This document shows positions 37,847 through 51,430 of a stretch of 64,000 bases of DNA, one piece after another. Numbering within the stretch: position 1 is the stretch's first letter; each line of letters starts with the position of its first letter. Position numbers and translations under genes: made by a program. The notes beneath the pieces were generated by a model. It did not search any database, was not told the origin of the DNA, and worked only from the letters and a program-made list of their open reading frames with translations. The stretch is from Cotesia glomerata (lineage: Eukaryota > Arthropoda > Insecta > Hymenoptera > Braconidae), in contig NC_058167.1 of the NCBI RefSeq assembly GCF_020080835.1, positions 10,510,957 through 10,574,956 of the forward strand, in the 5' to 3' direction.

Positions 37847-40800
37847 TAAAATTAGCTAAAATAAAGTAAAATTTCACACCAGACGGCTTAAAAACCTTTT
37901 TTTAAGCGAAAGATGATGAACAATCAGCTATTAAAAATTCAATCAATTTTATTGAGCTCAAAAATAAAATTTTTTCGCAACACTCCCTCGACACCCGTTA
38001 CTCTCACCGGTGTACGCATGTAATAACTATCTCTGGACTTTTATTAAACCATTACATTTCGCTGGCTCGAATGTATGAACCGTGTATGTTCTTGCCGGTC
38101 GTTACTCACCGCGGGCGAACATGCACTTACTACACTCACTTGGACATGGACATGGCGCCTCTGTACGTATATATTCAGAGAAGAGAGTAACTACTCGAAC
38201 CTCCAACTCCAACTACTCTCAACTCTTTACTCGAGGAGTAGTACCGCGACGAGTTGACGACGAGGCCCTGAAGAGCATTATACACGAGCAGTAACCGGCA
38301 CGCCACGGTCTGCCGCGGATTATCGGGCCACGGTGAGCTTGTTCTACTACTTAACTTCCATCCGCGAATCATTCGAAGCTTATCCGTCAACCGTGACGAT
38401 GTCGTAATCGTAACAGCTTTGGCTCGTCTCCTCTGTCTTCTTTTATTTTTAGTTTCAGTTTTAGCTTCGTTGTGAACCAAGATCGGGATCAACTGTGTCA
38501 GTGAATCGTGTGCGATCGAGCCTGCATAAAACCAAATAAAACATATATTGCATACTAGGGTCTCATGGATCGACAGCCGCATTATTTAATGTGACACTTT
38601 GCCGCTTTGTGCTTGATTCACCGGAAAATTTACATTCTGGATTACATTTTTTTTTCTTTCAGTGTACTCGTTGTTGCAGTCACGGTAAATGTAAGTTTTA
38701 GAAAATTTATTACTTTATTTTGGCAAAAATTAGCTTTTTGTTTTTTATTGTGAAAAATTGTTCACTTAGTCTTGAAATAAAAGAGAGTTAGTTAAATTAA
38801 ATTAAAAAAAGCAGCAAAATTTAATGAAAATTAAGTTAGCCGACATTTAAAAATTTTTTTTATTAAAAAAATGATTCCAAAAAAATTTAATTAGTAAAAA
38901 ACTTGAAAAGCTTTGAGTGCAATTTTTAAAAAATATTTTTTTGTTCCAATTTAATAAATGGAAAAAAATAAAAAAATTATAAATATTCGCTAACTTTTTT
39001 AACATTATAAAATTTGTCTATTTGATTGAAAATGGTGAACTTTTTTAGAAAAAGTAAAATTTGGTAATTGTTTAAAAATTTAACTTAAAAAAAATCTAAA
39101 AATGAATTTTTTATTTTGTTAAAAATTTTTATTTTGTCAAAAATTTATAAAAAAATATTTAAATTATATAAAACTTTTATTTTTTTTTTTTTTAACAAAA
39201 AATGAAATTTTCTGACTTTTTATTTTGTAACAAGATAAAATTTTTTTTTAAATAAAAAATATTTAAATTATAAGACAATTTAAAAAAAAAATTGCAAAAT
39301 AAAATTTTATAAATTTCTAATGAATGATTTATAAATCTACCTCGACGGAAAACAAAGTAAAAAAAAAATTTATCGAGTATTTACTCAGACAATTATCTAA
39401 AATTCGGCTTTCAACCCAAATAACTTCGGGTAATGAAAAGAACTGTAGTTGTTCCGAAGGGGAGAAGAATAAAAGTTGTTAAAAAAGATAAAGAGCTTTA
39501 TTTTTATGTACTTAACAGAGCTTCTGCTATTTACCAATACCTGATTTCTGGCAATGTTAAAGATGTTCAAAGTTCGTATCTTCGATGCTCAATAGACATT
39601 CATGAAATTTCGTACACTGGGCAGTTGCCCAAAGAATTTTGTCAAGTTCAAGGATATGTTAAGTTTGTTAATTATAGATTCAAATGGTCATTTAAATTAT
39701 TCAAGCAGTTCTTAGCATTGTTTATTTATTTTTTCACACTTCAGTACAATTCTTATTTCAATATTCGTATAAAAATATTCAAAGTTTAAAAAGAATTTTT
39801 TAATTTTTTTTAACGAAAATCTTTTTAAATTTTTATTCTGCAATTTTTCACTCAAGTAAATTTCTTTAGATTCCAGTATCTAAAAAATGTCACTTATATA
39901 ACTCGACAAAATAAAATAGTCCCACAAAATGAACCTTCCACTCGGTTGGCATTCCTTACAATAAATACACCCCGAAAACAAGAGCAAAAGCTGATTGTTT
40001 TAAAACATTAGGTAAGCCGTTAATATTGTAGTGTTTTGGTATCCAGGTGGTGTTGTTCTTTCCCTCAAACTAAAATTTCCAAGGCTCTCAGGCGTTATAG
40101 GAAAACGCATTAAGTCCGTATGAAATGCTTTTTAAGTCTCGAAAATTTTTTACTATTTTCAAGCTAAAGTTCTGTTTAATTTTAATAATATGAAAGGAAT
40201 AAAGTTTCTTGGTACCTCAACTCTAGAGTACCTCCTACAATATACATATATAAATATATAAAGCATTGAAATACACAAAAGTGTCTCTCAATTTATCTTA
40301 AAGTAAAGTTGTTGTAAATTTGAAATTCTTCTTTGGCCGTAATGGAGGCCGGTTGGATAATACAATTCTCAGACTCTTCTCAATCTAAAGAAGAGTACAG
40401 TTCTTTGCATTCGCATTCGGGTATAGACTGCCTGGAAAACTCCTAAGAAAGCTTCGTGACTATGACGTCAACTAGATACTTTGTCGCTTATCCTTATACT
40501 TTTGCCTTAAAAAAGCTCTCTTACTCTGTTATGTATACAGTGACGTTAAAAAAAACCGGGAGGCGGAAAAAAACTTAAATGAATAAAATGCGCGGGGTCG
40601 TTTACCTCTTTCATTCGTATTTTTACTTGTTGACGGGCTTTTTTTATATTTATATTCATATATATTCGATCCAGGCTGGTTTGTGCTTTTTTTTATTAAT
40701 TTTTTCTGTTCTTTTTTCGGGCCCGGCCGCAGAACTGTCCGGCAGTTGGTTTAGAGATCGATTTCAATTGCCTGCACACATGCTCAATCGGCCATTATTT

Positions 40801-41980
40801 TTGTAACATTTTTCCCCTTCCCTTTATCTTCTATTATATGTCTATTTTATTCAACCCTGTGTTCACTCTTCCATTGTGTTAGCTTTTTTTTTTCTATTTC
40901 TATCTCTAATTTATAGCAAGTAATCCACCAGGAAATAATCCAGCTCGTTTAAATCTGAGTCCATTGCAGTTTGATACGCTAATTGTCAACCGAGCGGACG
41001 GAAATTTCAGAAAAAAATTCCATCTGAAAAACAGCAACAGTCCTGTAAAAAATGAAAGTTGTTCAATACAAAATCACCAGCGACTTTACTGTCAAGTAAA
41101 TGGACAGTACATAACAGTGTAACAACAATCCGACACAGACAGCCGTATTCGTTTAGTCTGGTTGGGCATTTGTGCTTCGCTACGCACGATCGATCCGCGG
41201 AATGGAACAAGAGCTCGCGAATTGTATACTCAACTCGATATTTCAGCTCATTCCAAACTGTACTGACTCTTGTTATCCTCTTTCTCTCTTAAGCAGAATA
41301 CGAGCTAAAGCCTATAACCCAACTTTCCGTGGATTCGCCGAATTTCCGGGGCTGAATTTCTCCGCGTTGTTTTCGTTTCCCGGTTCCCTGAATCACAACT
41401 AAATTAATAGTTTAGAAGCTTTAGAGGAGAAGTAAACTCGATTACTGCTCGTACAAAGTTGCCCCGTTTATTGCCCGTAAAGGTCGCCAATAAAATATAA
41501 TAACGCAAATGCTCTTTAGAACGGCGATACCACCAACACCAACATCGTACTGTGCAGAAATGCCAACAAACTCTTTCACTCTATTTGATTCTGCAGAGAA
41601 ATTGTGTTACGGGGTTTTCTTTACGCTTGAAATTTACAAAGAATACATTTTTTTTATCTTATACATTATTTCTTAAAGATTTTTCTTTTTAGTTACGATA
41701 AAAATTATTTCTATTCTTTAGCAAGCTAAAAAAATTTGAAAATTTAAAAGAATATTCTCAATTTCGAAGCTTATATTTCCTGCTACAAGTGAAAAATATG
41801 CAGAAAATTGAAAAAAATTTTTTATAAAAAAATTTAACGCTATCTGTTGATATATTTAAATATGTAACTGAATAGATGGGACTTTCGGCTATAAAGTTTA
41901 TGCAACGAGCAAAGTGTGTTCGTTGACACACGAGTCTCAGAAAGCCTTATTTATTAAGTTTATATATAAATTAACAAAGA
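37847..41980. other. No gene recognised; island plus repeats
   Basis: A richer-composition island at about 38030-38680 could be regulatory. A GTTAGCCGACAT repeat lies at about 38820-39000. A 118-codon ORF at 39433-39789 has no family resemblance. Mixed unique sequence fills 39950-41650. Confidence 0.4.
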
Positions 41981-43019
41981 CTAGCAACTTTACAGTCACT
42001 ATGTGACTGCCGTGACTTGTGAACTATGAATAAATGCAATTTTGCTTTATTAAATAATGACTTTTGTTAAATTGCACTGTAGTTTCTTAACTATTGACGT
42101 TTTTAAAAATATAAGCTCATCCCGATGTTACACTCATTAAGAGCTTTCATTTGAGTACCCACATGCATTTTGATATATTTTTCATATATACATATATGTA
42201 ATATATATAAATATATGAAAAATTGATGTGGGTACTCAAATGAAAGGTCTCGATGACTGTAATGTTGGAGTGAGCTTATATCTTTAAAAATATCAAAAGT
42301 TCACAAAATACAAGGTCATTTCTTAATTATTGATATTTTTAAAGATATAAGCTCATTCCGATGTTACTCTCATGAAGAGCTTTCATTTGAGTACCCACAT
42401 GCATTTTTGATATATTTTTCATATATAAATATATATAATATATATAAATATATGAAAAATTGATGTGGGTACTCAAATGAAAGGTCTCGTTGAGTGTAAT
42501 GTCAGGATGAGCTTATTTCTTTAAAAATGTCAATGGTTCACAAGATATTTGTTAAAATGCTCTGTACTTTTTTAACTACTAACGTTTTTAAAGATATAAG
42601 CTCATCCCGATGTTACAATCATCAAGAGCTTTCATTTGAGTACCCACAAGCATTTTGATATATTTTTCATATATTAATATATATAAATATACATAAATAT
42701 ATGAAAAAATGATGTGGGTACTCAAATGAAAGGTCTCGATGGGTGTAATGTCGGGATGAGCTTATATCTTTAAAAATGTCAATATTTTACAAGATACAAG
42801 ATTATTTCTTAATTATGTACCTGGAGATAGAGCATTTCTGAATGCAGCTTAAATAGTTATCATCATAAATTGACTATCGGTGAGAATGATATGAAATATT
42901 GAGAAGACACAAATTCAAGTCAAGACCTTTGCAATGACACTAAATTTAACTAAAACAATCGATTTTATCATAAGACTATTCTGGAGACAAAATTTTTCTT
43001 ATTCTTTGAATAATATTGA
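41981..43019 (-). mobile_element. Non-autonomous Helitron, copy 3
   Basis: On the minus strand it begins TCAATATTATTCAAAGAATAAG and ends with hairpin AGTCACATAGTGACT and GTAAAGTTGCTAG, with T following. Three palindromic GAGTACCCACAT modules lie inside. Confidence 0.82.
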
Positions 43020-43954
43020 TTTATGAATGAAAGGTGTTTTTTCGAACATAGTAAAAAATATTTATTTTATTTTATATTTTTCTGAACAATTTAAAGCTGA
43101 AATTTTTGTTAAAAATCAATGTCTTTGTTTTTATATTAATAAATTAAGAAAACTCTTCAGAAAAATCCCTTCTTTCGGCTTTCTAAGTGCATATAATCTT
43201 TCAAAAGGAAAGCAACAGATTTAGGTTGAAGAAACGTAAACTTTTTGCTGTGTAGCCTCGAAAAATTCAATACTGGAGATAGAATCTGGGTCTCATTGTG
43301 ACAGAGGAGCTGAGGAGCGATAGGCTTAGTCATAGAACATAGACATCAGGTTAATTAGTAGTCTCATGGGTTTAGTCTTTAAAAGTCTTGTATAGAAGAT
43401 GATACTTGGCACGTCGATGACATGACATGATTTTTTATCATCCAGCAACTGGCTCTGGTTTTGCTACTGTTGCTGTTGCTGTTGCCAGCTACTGAAAGAG
43501 AAATAAAAAAAGCAGAGAAAGGCAAAACAAAAAAGCTGAGCCAAGCAGGGATTCAAGTGTACAAGTGCTCTTTGCTCGGAGCGATCCCCCCCCAGAGACG
43601 GGTTCCCGTATTCGCGTACAACAGAAGTCTCATAAAGTTTCAGCGTGCCTTTTTCCGTAATCACACTACTGTAGACTCCAGACTACGATTGTACATAGTG
43701 CAGTACATAGGCGAGGCACATGCATAATAGACCAGACCTGTACGGAGTTGTAGTGTGTGTTATATGCTATATTCTACATACTACACACTACACCTGAATC
43801 CAAGTTCCCTCATTCTTCATAGCATAAAAGTTAAAACTAACAGCGAGTTACCGTAAATCGCGCTTTACTTATATGTTGAATGATGCACGTGAGAAAGGGG
43901 CAACCCCGCGAACTAAGGACCGCGGATAATCATCCACTTACCTTTTGCTTCTTT
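43020..43954. other. No gene recognised
   Basis: Ordinary-complexity sequence with a CTGTTGCTGTTGCTGTTG run near 43464. The 88-codon ORF over it shows no recognisable domain. Confidence 0.4.
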
Positions 43955-45480
43955 TTTCTACGCTAGTCAAGCTAAAACGGTAAAAAATGAGGAAGAAGGA
44001 AAAGTGAGGCGCTGAATAAGAGTAATGAAAAAAAAAAATAAAAAATTGACTTGGTTGAGATTCGAACCAGGATCTTCAAGTTTAAAGTTTTATTTTTTCT
44101 CAACTGGGCTCATAACCTTTGGACTAATATTTTATGAAATAGAAATTTTTTTTTCATTGTTAAATACGGTTAGAATAGTAAATTTTACCAAATTTCGAGG
44201 ATTTTTCTCTAGAAAATTTGAATAGTTTAAAATTTTTTACACTAGTCAATCTGAAACGATGAATAATGAGAAAGAGGAGAAAGTGAGCTGCATAATAGAA
44301 GAGTGATAAAAAATAAAAAATTTAACTTGGTTCGGATTCAAGTCTTGTAAACTGGGCCCATAACCTTTAGATCAAGACTTTTTGATTTAAAAATTGTATT
44401 TTAATCAATAAAATGTGTATAGAAAAGCAAATTTTACTCAATTTCGAGGTTCTTTCTCCCGTAATTGCGAATAGATGTACAAAATTTAAAGTTATGTTTT
44501 TTATAACTGGGTCCATAACCTCCGGACCAACATTTTATGAAATAGAAATTTTTTTTTTCATTGTTAAATATGGTTAGAATTGTAAATTTTACTAAATTTT
44601 GAGGATTTTTCTCTAGAAACTTTGAATAGATGTTAAAAATTCTTTTACACTAGTCTAACTGAAACTGCGAAAAATTAGAAAAAAGAAAAAGTGAGTTGCA
44701 TAATAAAAACTAGAAATTTGACTTGATTAGGAATCGAACCTGGATTTTTGAAATTTTATCAACTGGGCCGATAACCTTTAGATCAAGACTTTTTGATTTT
44801 AAAATTGTATTTTAATCAATAAAATTTGTGTAGAAAAGTAAATTTTACTCAATTTTAAGGTTTTTTTTCAGTAATTAAAAATAAATGTACAAAATTTTAA
44901 GTTTTGTTTTTTGTTAACTGGGCCCATAACCTTTGGACCAACATTATATAAAATAGAAATTTGTTTTTCATTAACAAAATACGGTTAGAATAGTAAATTT
45001 GACCAAATTTTGAGGATTTTTCTCTAAAAACTTTGAATAGATATTTAAAATTTTTTTACACTAGTCAAACTGAAACGGCAAAAAATGAGAAAGAAGAAAA
45101 AATGAGCTGCATAATAAAAGAGTGATACAAAATAAAAAAATTGACTTGATTAAGATTAAAATTTGGATCTTTGCAAATTTATCAACTGGGCCCATAACCT
45201 TTAGATCAAGACTTTTTGATTTAAAAATTGTATTTTAATCAATAAAATGTGTATAGAAAAGTAAATTTTACTCAATTTTGCGGTTCTTCAGTAATTGAGA
45301 ATAGATATACAAAATTTAAAGTTTTGTTTTTTGTTAACTGGGCCTATAACCTTTAGATCGAGACTTTATGACTCAAAAATTAAATTCTTATTCATGAAAT
45401 ACGTGTAACAAGTAATAAGTAGTGAATTTCACTAAATTTGGAGGCTCTTTCTCCAGTAACCGGGAACGGGCGTACGAACT
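43955..45480 (-). repeat. Tandem array of tRNA-related units, period about 410 bp
   Basis: Four units begin near 43955, 44238, 44644 and 45057 with CTAGTCAA(A)CTGAAACGG. Each full unit carries two copies of CTGGGCCCATAACC or a one-base variant (44352/44507, 44763/44918, 45186/45338, with 44104 in the first). Units also carry a B box in the minus strand, intact at about 44060 (GGTTCGAATC) and 44730, decayed in the others. Orientation is given by the B boxes. Confidence 0.7.
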
Positions 45481-46152
45481 CGCTCGACTGACAACAACTT
45501 GGACTCTAAGCCACTTTCTTTATTGTGTTCGTTCCTTTTTAAAAAGTCTATTACTATATCTCAGTAGTCCTTTCTTTTCCTAACTGACAATGCCGGAAAC
45601 GAGGTAAAACGTCTGGGCTGGGAATCAGAGGCTTTAAAGACATTTTAGCTTCCTGCGATGCACTTGGCGAAAACGTCCTTTCGTATTCGAATTCCCCATG
45701 TCTAGATCTTAACTGGTAACTTTGTATATCTAGACTATGCTCGGAATTGGTCTACATGGACGAACGCCTTCTGAGTGGTTGTGTGGTTTATTGTTGTATA
45801 CTAAACAGTACAGGTGACTCGGGCAATCTGGGCAACAGTAAACACCAGAAAGACAACAAAGGAACGTCAGAGACACGAAATTAAAATATAATGAGGAGAA
45901 AACTCCGGATCTTATTCATTATATTCTTTAAATTGAAGATGTCTATTTTATATTTTCTCTTTTATTTTTTAGCTCAATTTTTGCTTAATTAAGTTATTCA
46001 TTTTATTCATTGTTGATATTAAAAGTACAGCTGTTTATTATACCTTTCAATTTTAACAATTGTCTGTATAATTTCAATTATTGTCCGAATTTGTCAAGAA
46101 CTTTCATTGTCGTTCAAGTTTCTATTAAATTTTAAAATAATTCTTACATTTA
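45481..46152. other. No gene recognised
   Basis: Mixed-composition sequence to about 45900, then AT-rich. No coding or RNA signal seen. Confidence 0.4.
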
Positions 46153-47166
46153 TCTTTAATATTAAGAAAATAAGCAAAATTTTTGTGGCCAGAATATTTA
46201 TATGATGAAATGGGTTTTTATGGTTAAATTTGATATCGTTGGAAAATTTTTATTTTAGAAAAGTCTTGACCTGGAGTTGTCTTTTCATGGTTTTATATCA
46301 TTCTCACCAATAGTCAATTTATAATGATAAGTATTTAGGCTGCATTCGAAAATGCTTTATCACGAAGCTCATCCCGATGTTACACTCATCGAGGCTTTTC
46401 ATTTGAGTACCCACATCATTTTTTCATATATTTATATATATTATATATATGTATATATAAAAAATTTATCAAAATGCATGTGGGTACTCAAATAAAAGCT
46501 CTTGACAAGTGTAACATCGAGATGAGTTTATATCTTAAAAAATGTCAATAATTAAAAAATGACCTTGTATCTTTTGAACTATTGACATTTTTAAAGATAT
46601 AAGCTCATCCCGATGTTACACTCTTCGAGACCTTCCATTTGAGTACCCACATCAATTTTTCATATATTTCATATATTTATATATATTCTATATATGTATA
46701 TATGAAAAATATATCAAAATGCTTGTGGGTACTCAAATGAAAGCTCTTGATAAGTGTAACATCGGGATGAGCTTATATCTTTAAAAATGTAAATAGTTCA
46801 AAAGATACATGGTAATTTCTTTAAATTGCACTCTACTTTCTTAAATATTGACGTTTTTTAAAGATATAAGCTCATCCCGATGTTACACTCATCAAGGCCT
46901 TTCATTTGAGTACCCACATCAATTTTTCATATATTTTATATATTTATATATATTACATATATGTATTTATGAAAAATATTTCAAAATGCATGTAAGTACT
47001 CAAATGAAAGCTCTTTATGAGTGTAGCATCAGGATGAGCTTATATCTTCAAAGACGTCAATATTTAAGAAAATACAGTCCAATTTAACAAAAGTCATTAT
47101 TTAATAAAATAAAATTTTATTTATTTATAGTTCACGGCAGTCACATAGTGACTGCAAGGTTGCTAG
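46153..47166 (+). mobile_element. Non-autonomous Helitron, copy 4
   Basis: Begins TCTTTAATATTAAGAAAATAAG (A before it) and ends AGTCACATAGTGACT hairpin then GCAAGGTTGCTAG, with T following. Three palindromic modules. Opposite orientation to copies 1-3. Confidence 0.83.
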
Positions 47167-47934
47167 TTCAAAATATTTCAAATTTATACACAAAAATTTT
47201 ATTTATCGTTAACTAAAATATAATTATATCAAATCATTTAATAATAGAAGAGTTTTTTAATATTTAATAAGCTTTATCAATTGCAAATAAGTAATTTTTT
47301 TTTAATTGCAAAAATAATTAATGAATCATTCATTAAATTTTAATTTTTTAAAAGTAAATGAATATTAATAAAGTTTTAACAAAAATTTATTTTGAGTCTT
47401 GAATTGAAAATAAGCGTTGAAATTTATTTTTTAATTCGATATTTTTTAAAACCCATTAAATTAAATATATATAAAATTCTACTAAGTGTAAATTACTAAT
47501 TTAATATAACAAGCGAGCCATTAAGTTCTAAAAATATTTTTAGTTTATACTTTTAATAAATATATGTAAAAAAATAATTCTTAAAAAATTGTTTCTGGAC
47601 AAATTGATTTGTTAAAAAATAAATTTTTGCATTTTATTTATATAAAATATATAGTAAATCATTAAAAATTCTCTATTTAATTTTTTTTCAACGAAAAATC
47701 ATACAAGATCTATTTTTTAGATTCGTACATTAAAATAACAATTGAAAGATAACATCATGTTTATTTAATGAACATGAAGAAAAGGCAAATTGTTATAATG
47801 AGAAGATGACTTGACGAAGTTTAGACTATTCTTACAATTAGTGACTGGCAAAACTTTAGTTCAGTTCAAATTGACAGAACAATAAATAAAAAAGTATACC
47901 AAAAAATAAAAAATTCTTTTCTAGATTTAAAATA
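47167..47934. other. AT-rich, nothing recognised
   Basis: No ORF, RNA or clear repeat seen beyond A/T runs. Confidence 0.4.
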
Positions 47935-49282
47935 CACGGAAAAAAGTAAACTGTAATATTCACTCAAAAATATAAATATTATATAAAAATATAATGTATG
48001 CAAAAATATAAATATTAGAGTACTCAATGTAGAAAGTATAAAAGTGCACGACTCACAATGCTCATTTAATTATGAAATATAAAAAAAAAAAAAAACTTAA
48101 GTCGTTCAAAATTAATTGCCGAAAAAACAGCTGTAGTAGGAAGGTACTGCACAAGCGCCCCTGGTAAAATAAAATGTACATAATATCTATAGATATAGAT
48201 ATATCACCATCCATGTTAATTTTACATGGATATATATAGATATACAGTCTTGTAGTTTTCGTTTTTTATTAATTGTAATTAAACGACACTGAATTAGTTA
48301 ACCATTCGCATTCAGTGACCTACAATCGTCGATTAGAATTTAAAAAAAAAAATTTAACTCAAATAATTGATTTTTTCACAAGTTACAGTGTTTCCGGGGT
48401 TTCATACATGACGGACAGGAAAATTTTTTGACCTATTTTGATGTTTTTTTCCGTTTCTATTGCAGTAAATCAATTTTTAGAAAGTATGGAATTAATCTCC
48501 ATTAAATTATCTCGACAATAGTATGCAAAATATCTTGATTCCGTGAACTAACAAGGCTATAATACTAAAAATAGTTGCTAAAATGAGGCGAAAAAAATTT
48601 TTCGATCGTAAAGCACTCTCTGATGCTTCGCATCATGAGTCGTGCAAAAGTCACAATTCAAATTTAATATCCAAAATAAGTGATTAGTAGCTATCACTAT
48701 AGTAAATAACGACTCTTTCATCTTAAAAAATTACAGTTTCAAACAGTAAAAATTGCCATTTCAATAAATAGTCCATATTATGAGGAGAAGGGGAATTCAG
48801 ATGAGGAGAAAGGGGTCTCACTCTGGGAAAATTTAACATTTGAAACAGTAAAAATTATACTTTTGAAATATACATTTTACCAGTCCAAGCAAGTCAATAA
48901 TTACAGTTTGATTTTTAGCGTTGCGTTTAAAATTTACCATATTACTTTGTAAATATTGACGTTGCTTGTATTAGAAACTTACTAACTTTATTTTATACTT
49001 TTTACATATCATAAGATCATTTTATAGGTACGAAATGATAAATATCAAAGTTTGAATTCTTAATTATTATACTTTAGCATTTTAGACATTTACATAGCGA
49101 ATATTACTGTTTGAAATAGTATTTTTTTTCCATGTAAAGAGTAAATTGTAACGTTTAGATGGTAAATATTATAAAGTGAATAGTAAAATCACGATTTTAC
49201 TGTTTGAAATGGTAATTTTTAGCAGTTGATCATTACTTATTATAAATCGACTGTTATTTATTACAGTTTACTTTTTTCCGTG
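47935..49282. mobile_element. MITE of the CACGGAAAAAAG family, copy 3 (inverted, interrupted)
   Basis: Reverse orientation relative to copies 1 and 2, with TA flanks. A 602-bp element is inserted at 48045-48646. The remainder matches copy 2 closely, apart from a locally rearranged stretch at 47968-48010. Confidence 0.8.
48045..48646. mobile_element. TIR element nested in the CACGG MITE
   Basis: Starts TGCACGACTCA and ends TGAGTCGTGCA, flanked by AAAG on both sides (48041-48044, 48647-48650). Copy 2 of the host MITE shows the uninterrupted site ATAAAAGCCAC. The right end also forms GATGCTTCGCATC. No ORF. Confidence 0.7.
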
Positions 49283-49711
49283 TATTTGTAAGAATGTTGC
49301 AATTTACCAACAGGCTCATAAAATCCTCCTAAATGCGTCAAAGTTAGTAATTTTATTGCATCTAAAGGTTATGGGCCCAGATAACAAATTAATGAAAAAA
49401 ATTCAATTAAATTGATTTAAGAGGGGAAGTTCAAGTAAAGTTTTCAAAAAATCAATTTTCTTTTTCGATAATCTGAAAATATAGTATGTTGAACATGTAC
49501 TGACGAGGGGAAAAAATAAAATCTCAAATATTGACGAAGTTATAGCTATTATAATGGAGCGGCCGGAGTGCGTACTATAACTTTAAACATAATTATCTCG
49601 AAACTGTATTTTTAAAAACTGCTCGTGTTGTAACTCAAAAAATTATTGATCGATTTGTTTGAAATTTGGTGAGGCCTTTCTCTATATTACTACCGAAAGG
49701 ATAAACCTAAA
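49283..49711. repeat. Dispersed repeat 'R-A', copy 3 (inverted, truncated)
   Basis: Plus-strand GGTTATGGGCCCAG at 49367-49380, then the reverse complement of the right part of R-A (ATAGTATGTTGAACATGTAC, CGGAGTGCGTACTATAAC), stopping near AAAGGATAAACC. Confidence 0.75.
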
Positions 49712-49856
49712 GAGTAAATTGTAACGTTTAAATGGTAAATATTATATAGTGAATAATAAAATCACGATTTTACTGTTTGAAATGGTAATTTTTAGCAGTT
49801 GATCATTACTTATTATAAATCGACTTTTATTTATTACAGTTTACTTTTTTCCGTGT
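49712..49856. repeat. Terminal fragment of a CACGG-family MITE
   Basis: Repeats the sequence of about 49138-49282 (GAGTAAATTGTAACGTTTA to ACTTTTTTCCGTG) at high identity, so two MITE ends lie in direct orientation around R-A copy 3. Confidence 0.75.
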
Positions 49857-50616
49857 ATTTATTATAAAAATTTATGAAAAAAGACACTTAAAGCTAGTCC
49901 TTAACCAACACAATTTTCAATAAAGATTCCTCGGAGTTATATTCCTGTGCTCTCAGAAATATTACGGGAAAATTGGTGTTGCAATTTCACGTTACCAGCT
50001 AAAAGAAGTGGATAAAATAAAAAGAGTAATGAGTAGTATGAGAAGTATGAAGAAAATAATAATAAAAAAGAGAATGCTCGTTCCAGACGTGCGTTTTGGA
50101 TTCGACATGTTCACGAATACGAGTGTGGAAGTTGAGTGTGGGTCGCGGCAGAACAGCGCGTGGGTGGATACGGGTTTACCTTCGGCACTAACAACAACAC
50201 ACTGTTATACGTCGGATGTGCTGTTATATGCAAGCTTTGCTTTACTACGTACCCACACTCTCGCGTTATAAAGAGCGAGAGGAGCAGATAGAGAGTGAGA
50301 GCCCTGAAGAGTGGTACAGATAAAGAGGAGAGAGACGAGAGAAAGAGTGCTCAGTGGAACACAACAAGCATCAACCTCTACATTATACGTATTCCTATCC
50401 GCCCGAGAAATAAGTTGCGCAATTCCATATGAAACACACGACGCTATTACGTCGCTGTATTTTCGGTGCTCCGCAAATAATCTCGAGCCTAGAGAAGATT
50501 ACGCTGGTGTAATCAACGAATGAAGGGACCTTTATCATTATTAATTCAATATAAAGGTATTTTAAATTAAAAACTCGACACTCTGTGTGTTATGTATTCT
50601 CCATAATTTATATTCA
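49857..50616. other. No gene recognised
   Basis: Richer composition at about 50090-50520 with two weak plus-strand ORFs, neither protein-like. Possibly regulatory. Confidence 0.35.
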
Positions 50617-51430
50617 TTATAAATAATAGATATTATTTAATTTTAACGCCTCTTAAATCTACAAATTTACTCATTGTTTCGCTGGTTTCATTATTGTATT
50701 TGATGGGTTTATTGGTTCGGTGGGTTTATTTATTGTAAGCTGGAATGGGAATATTAAAACGGAAGACGAAGTAAATATGGTGTTTTACAGAAATGTGGAA
50801 TTTTTTATATCAACAAAAATGAAATTAGAATTTTTAATACACTAAAAATTTACTTGATTCAAGAGAAAAATTCTTGGAACAAAAAATTTATTTTAATGAA
50901 TTTGATAATTTTAAATTAATATAATTTATTTGAATTAAGAATCATTTCTTCTAGGAATTAAAAACAATTTTTTTATTAAACTAGAAAATTTATTTCTTTA
51001 TAAAAAATTTCTATTGATTTTTTATGGTTATAAATAATCGATATTATTTAGTGTTAACGCCTCTTAAATCTACAAATTTACTCATGGTTTCGCTGGTTTC
51101 ATTATTGTATTTGGCTGGTTCGGTGGGTTTATTTATTGTAAGCTGGAATGGGAATATTAAAACGGAAGACGAAGTAAATATGGTGTTTTACAGAAATGTG
51201 GAATTTTTTATATCAACAAAAAGGAAATTAGAATTTTTAATACACTAAAAATTAACGATTCAAGAGAAAAATTTCTTGGACCAAAAAATTTATTTTAAAA
51301 AATTTGATAATTTTAAATTAATAAAATTTATTTGAACTGAGAATAATTTTTTTTTTTAGGAATTAAAAACAATTTTTTTATCAAAGTGGAAAATTTACTT
51401 CTCTATAAAAATTTTCTATTGATTTTTTAT
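50617..51430. repeat. Direct tandem duplication, about 411-bp unit
   Basis: Units 50617-51027 and 51028-51430 share TTAACGCCTCTTAAATCTAC, GTAAGCTGGAATGGGAATAT and GGAAGACGAAGTAAATATGG in order. The second unit has a short deletion in the TTTGATGGGTTTATTGG stretch. No convincing protein. Confidence 0.85.

Noticed and set aside
39433..39789. 118-codon ORF (basic N-terminus, MKRTVVVPKGRR)
   Set aside because: No domain, AT-biased Phe/Tyr/Ile-rich tail and no splice or neighbour support; probably chance.
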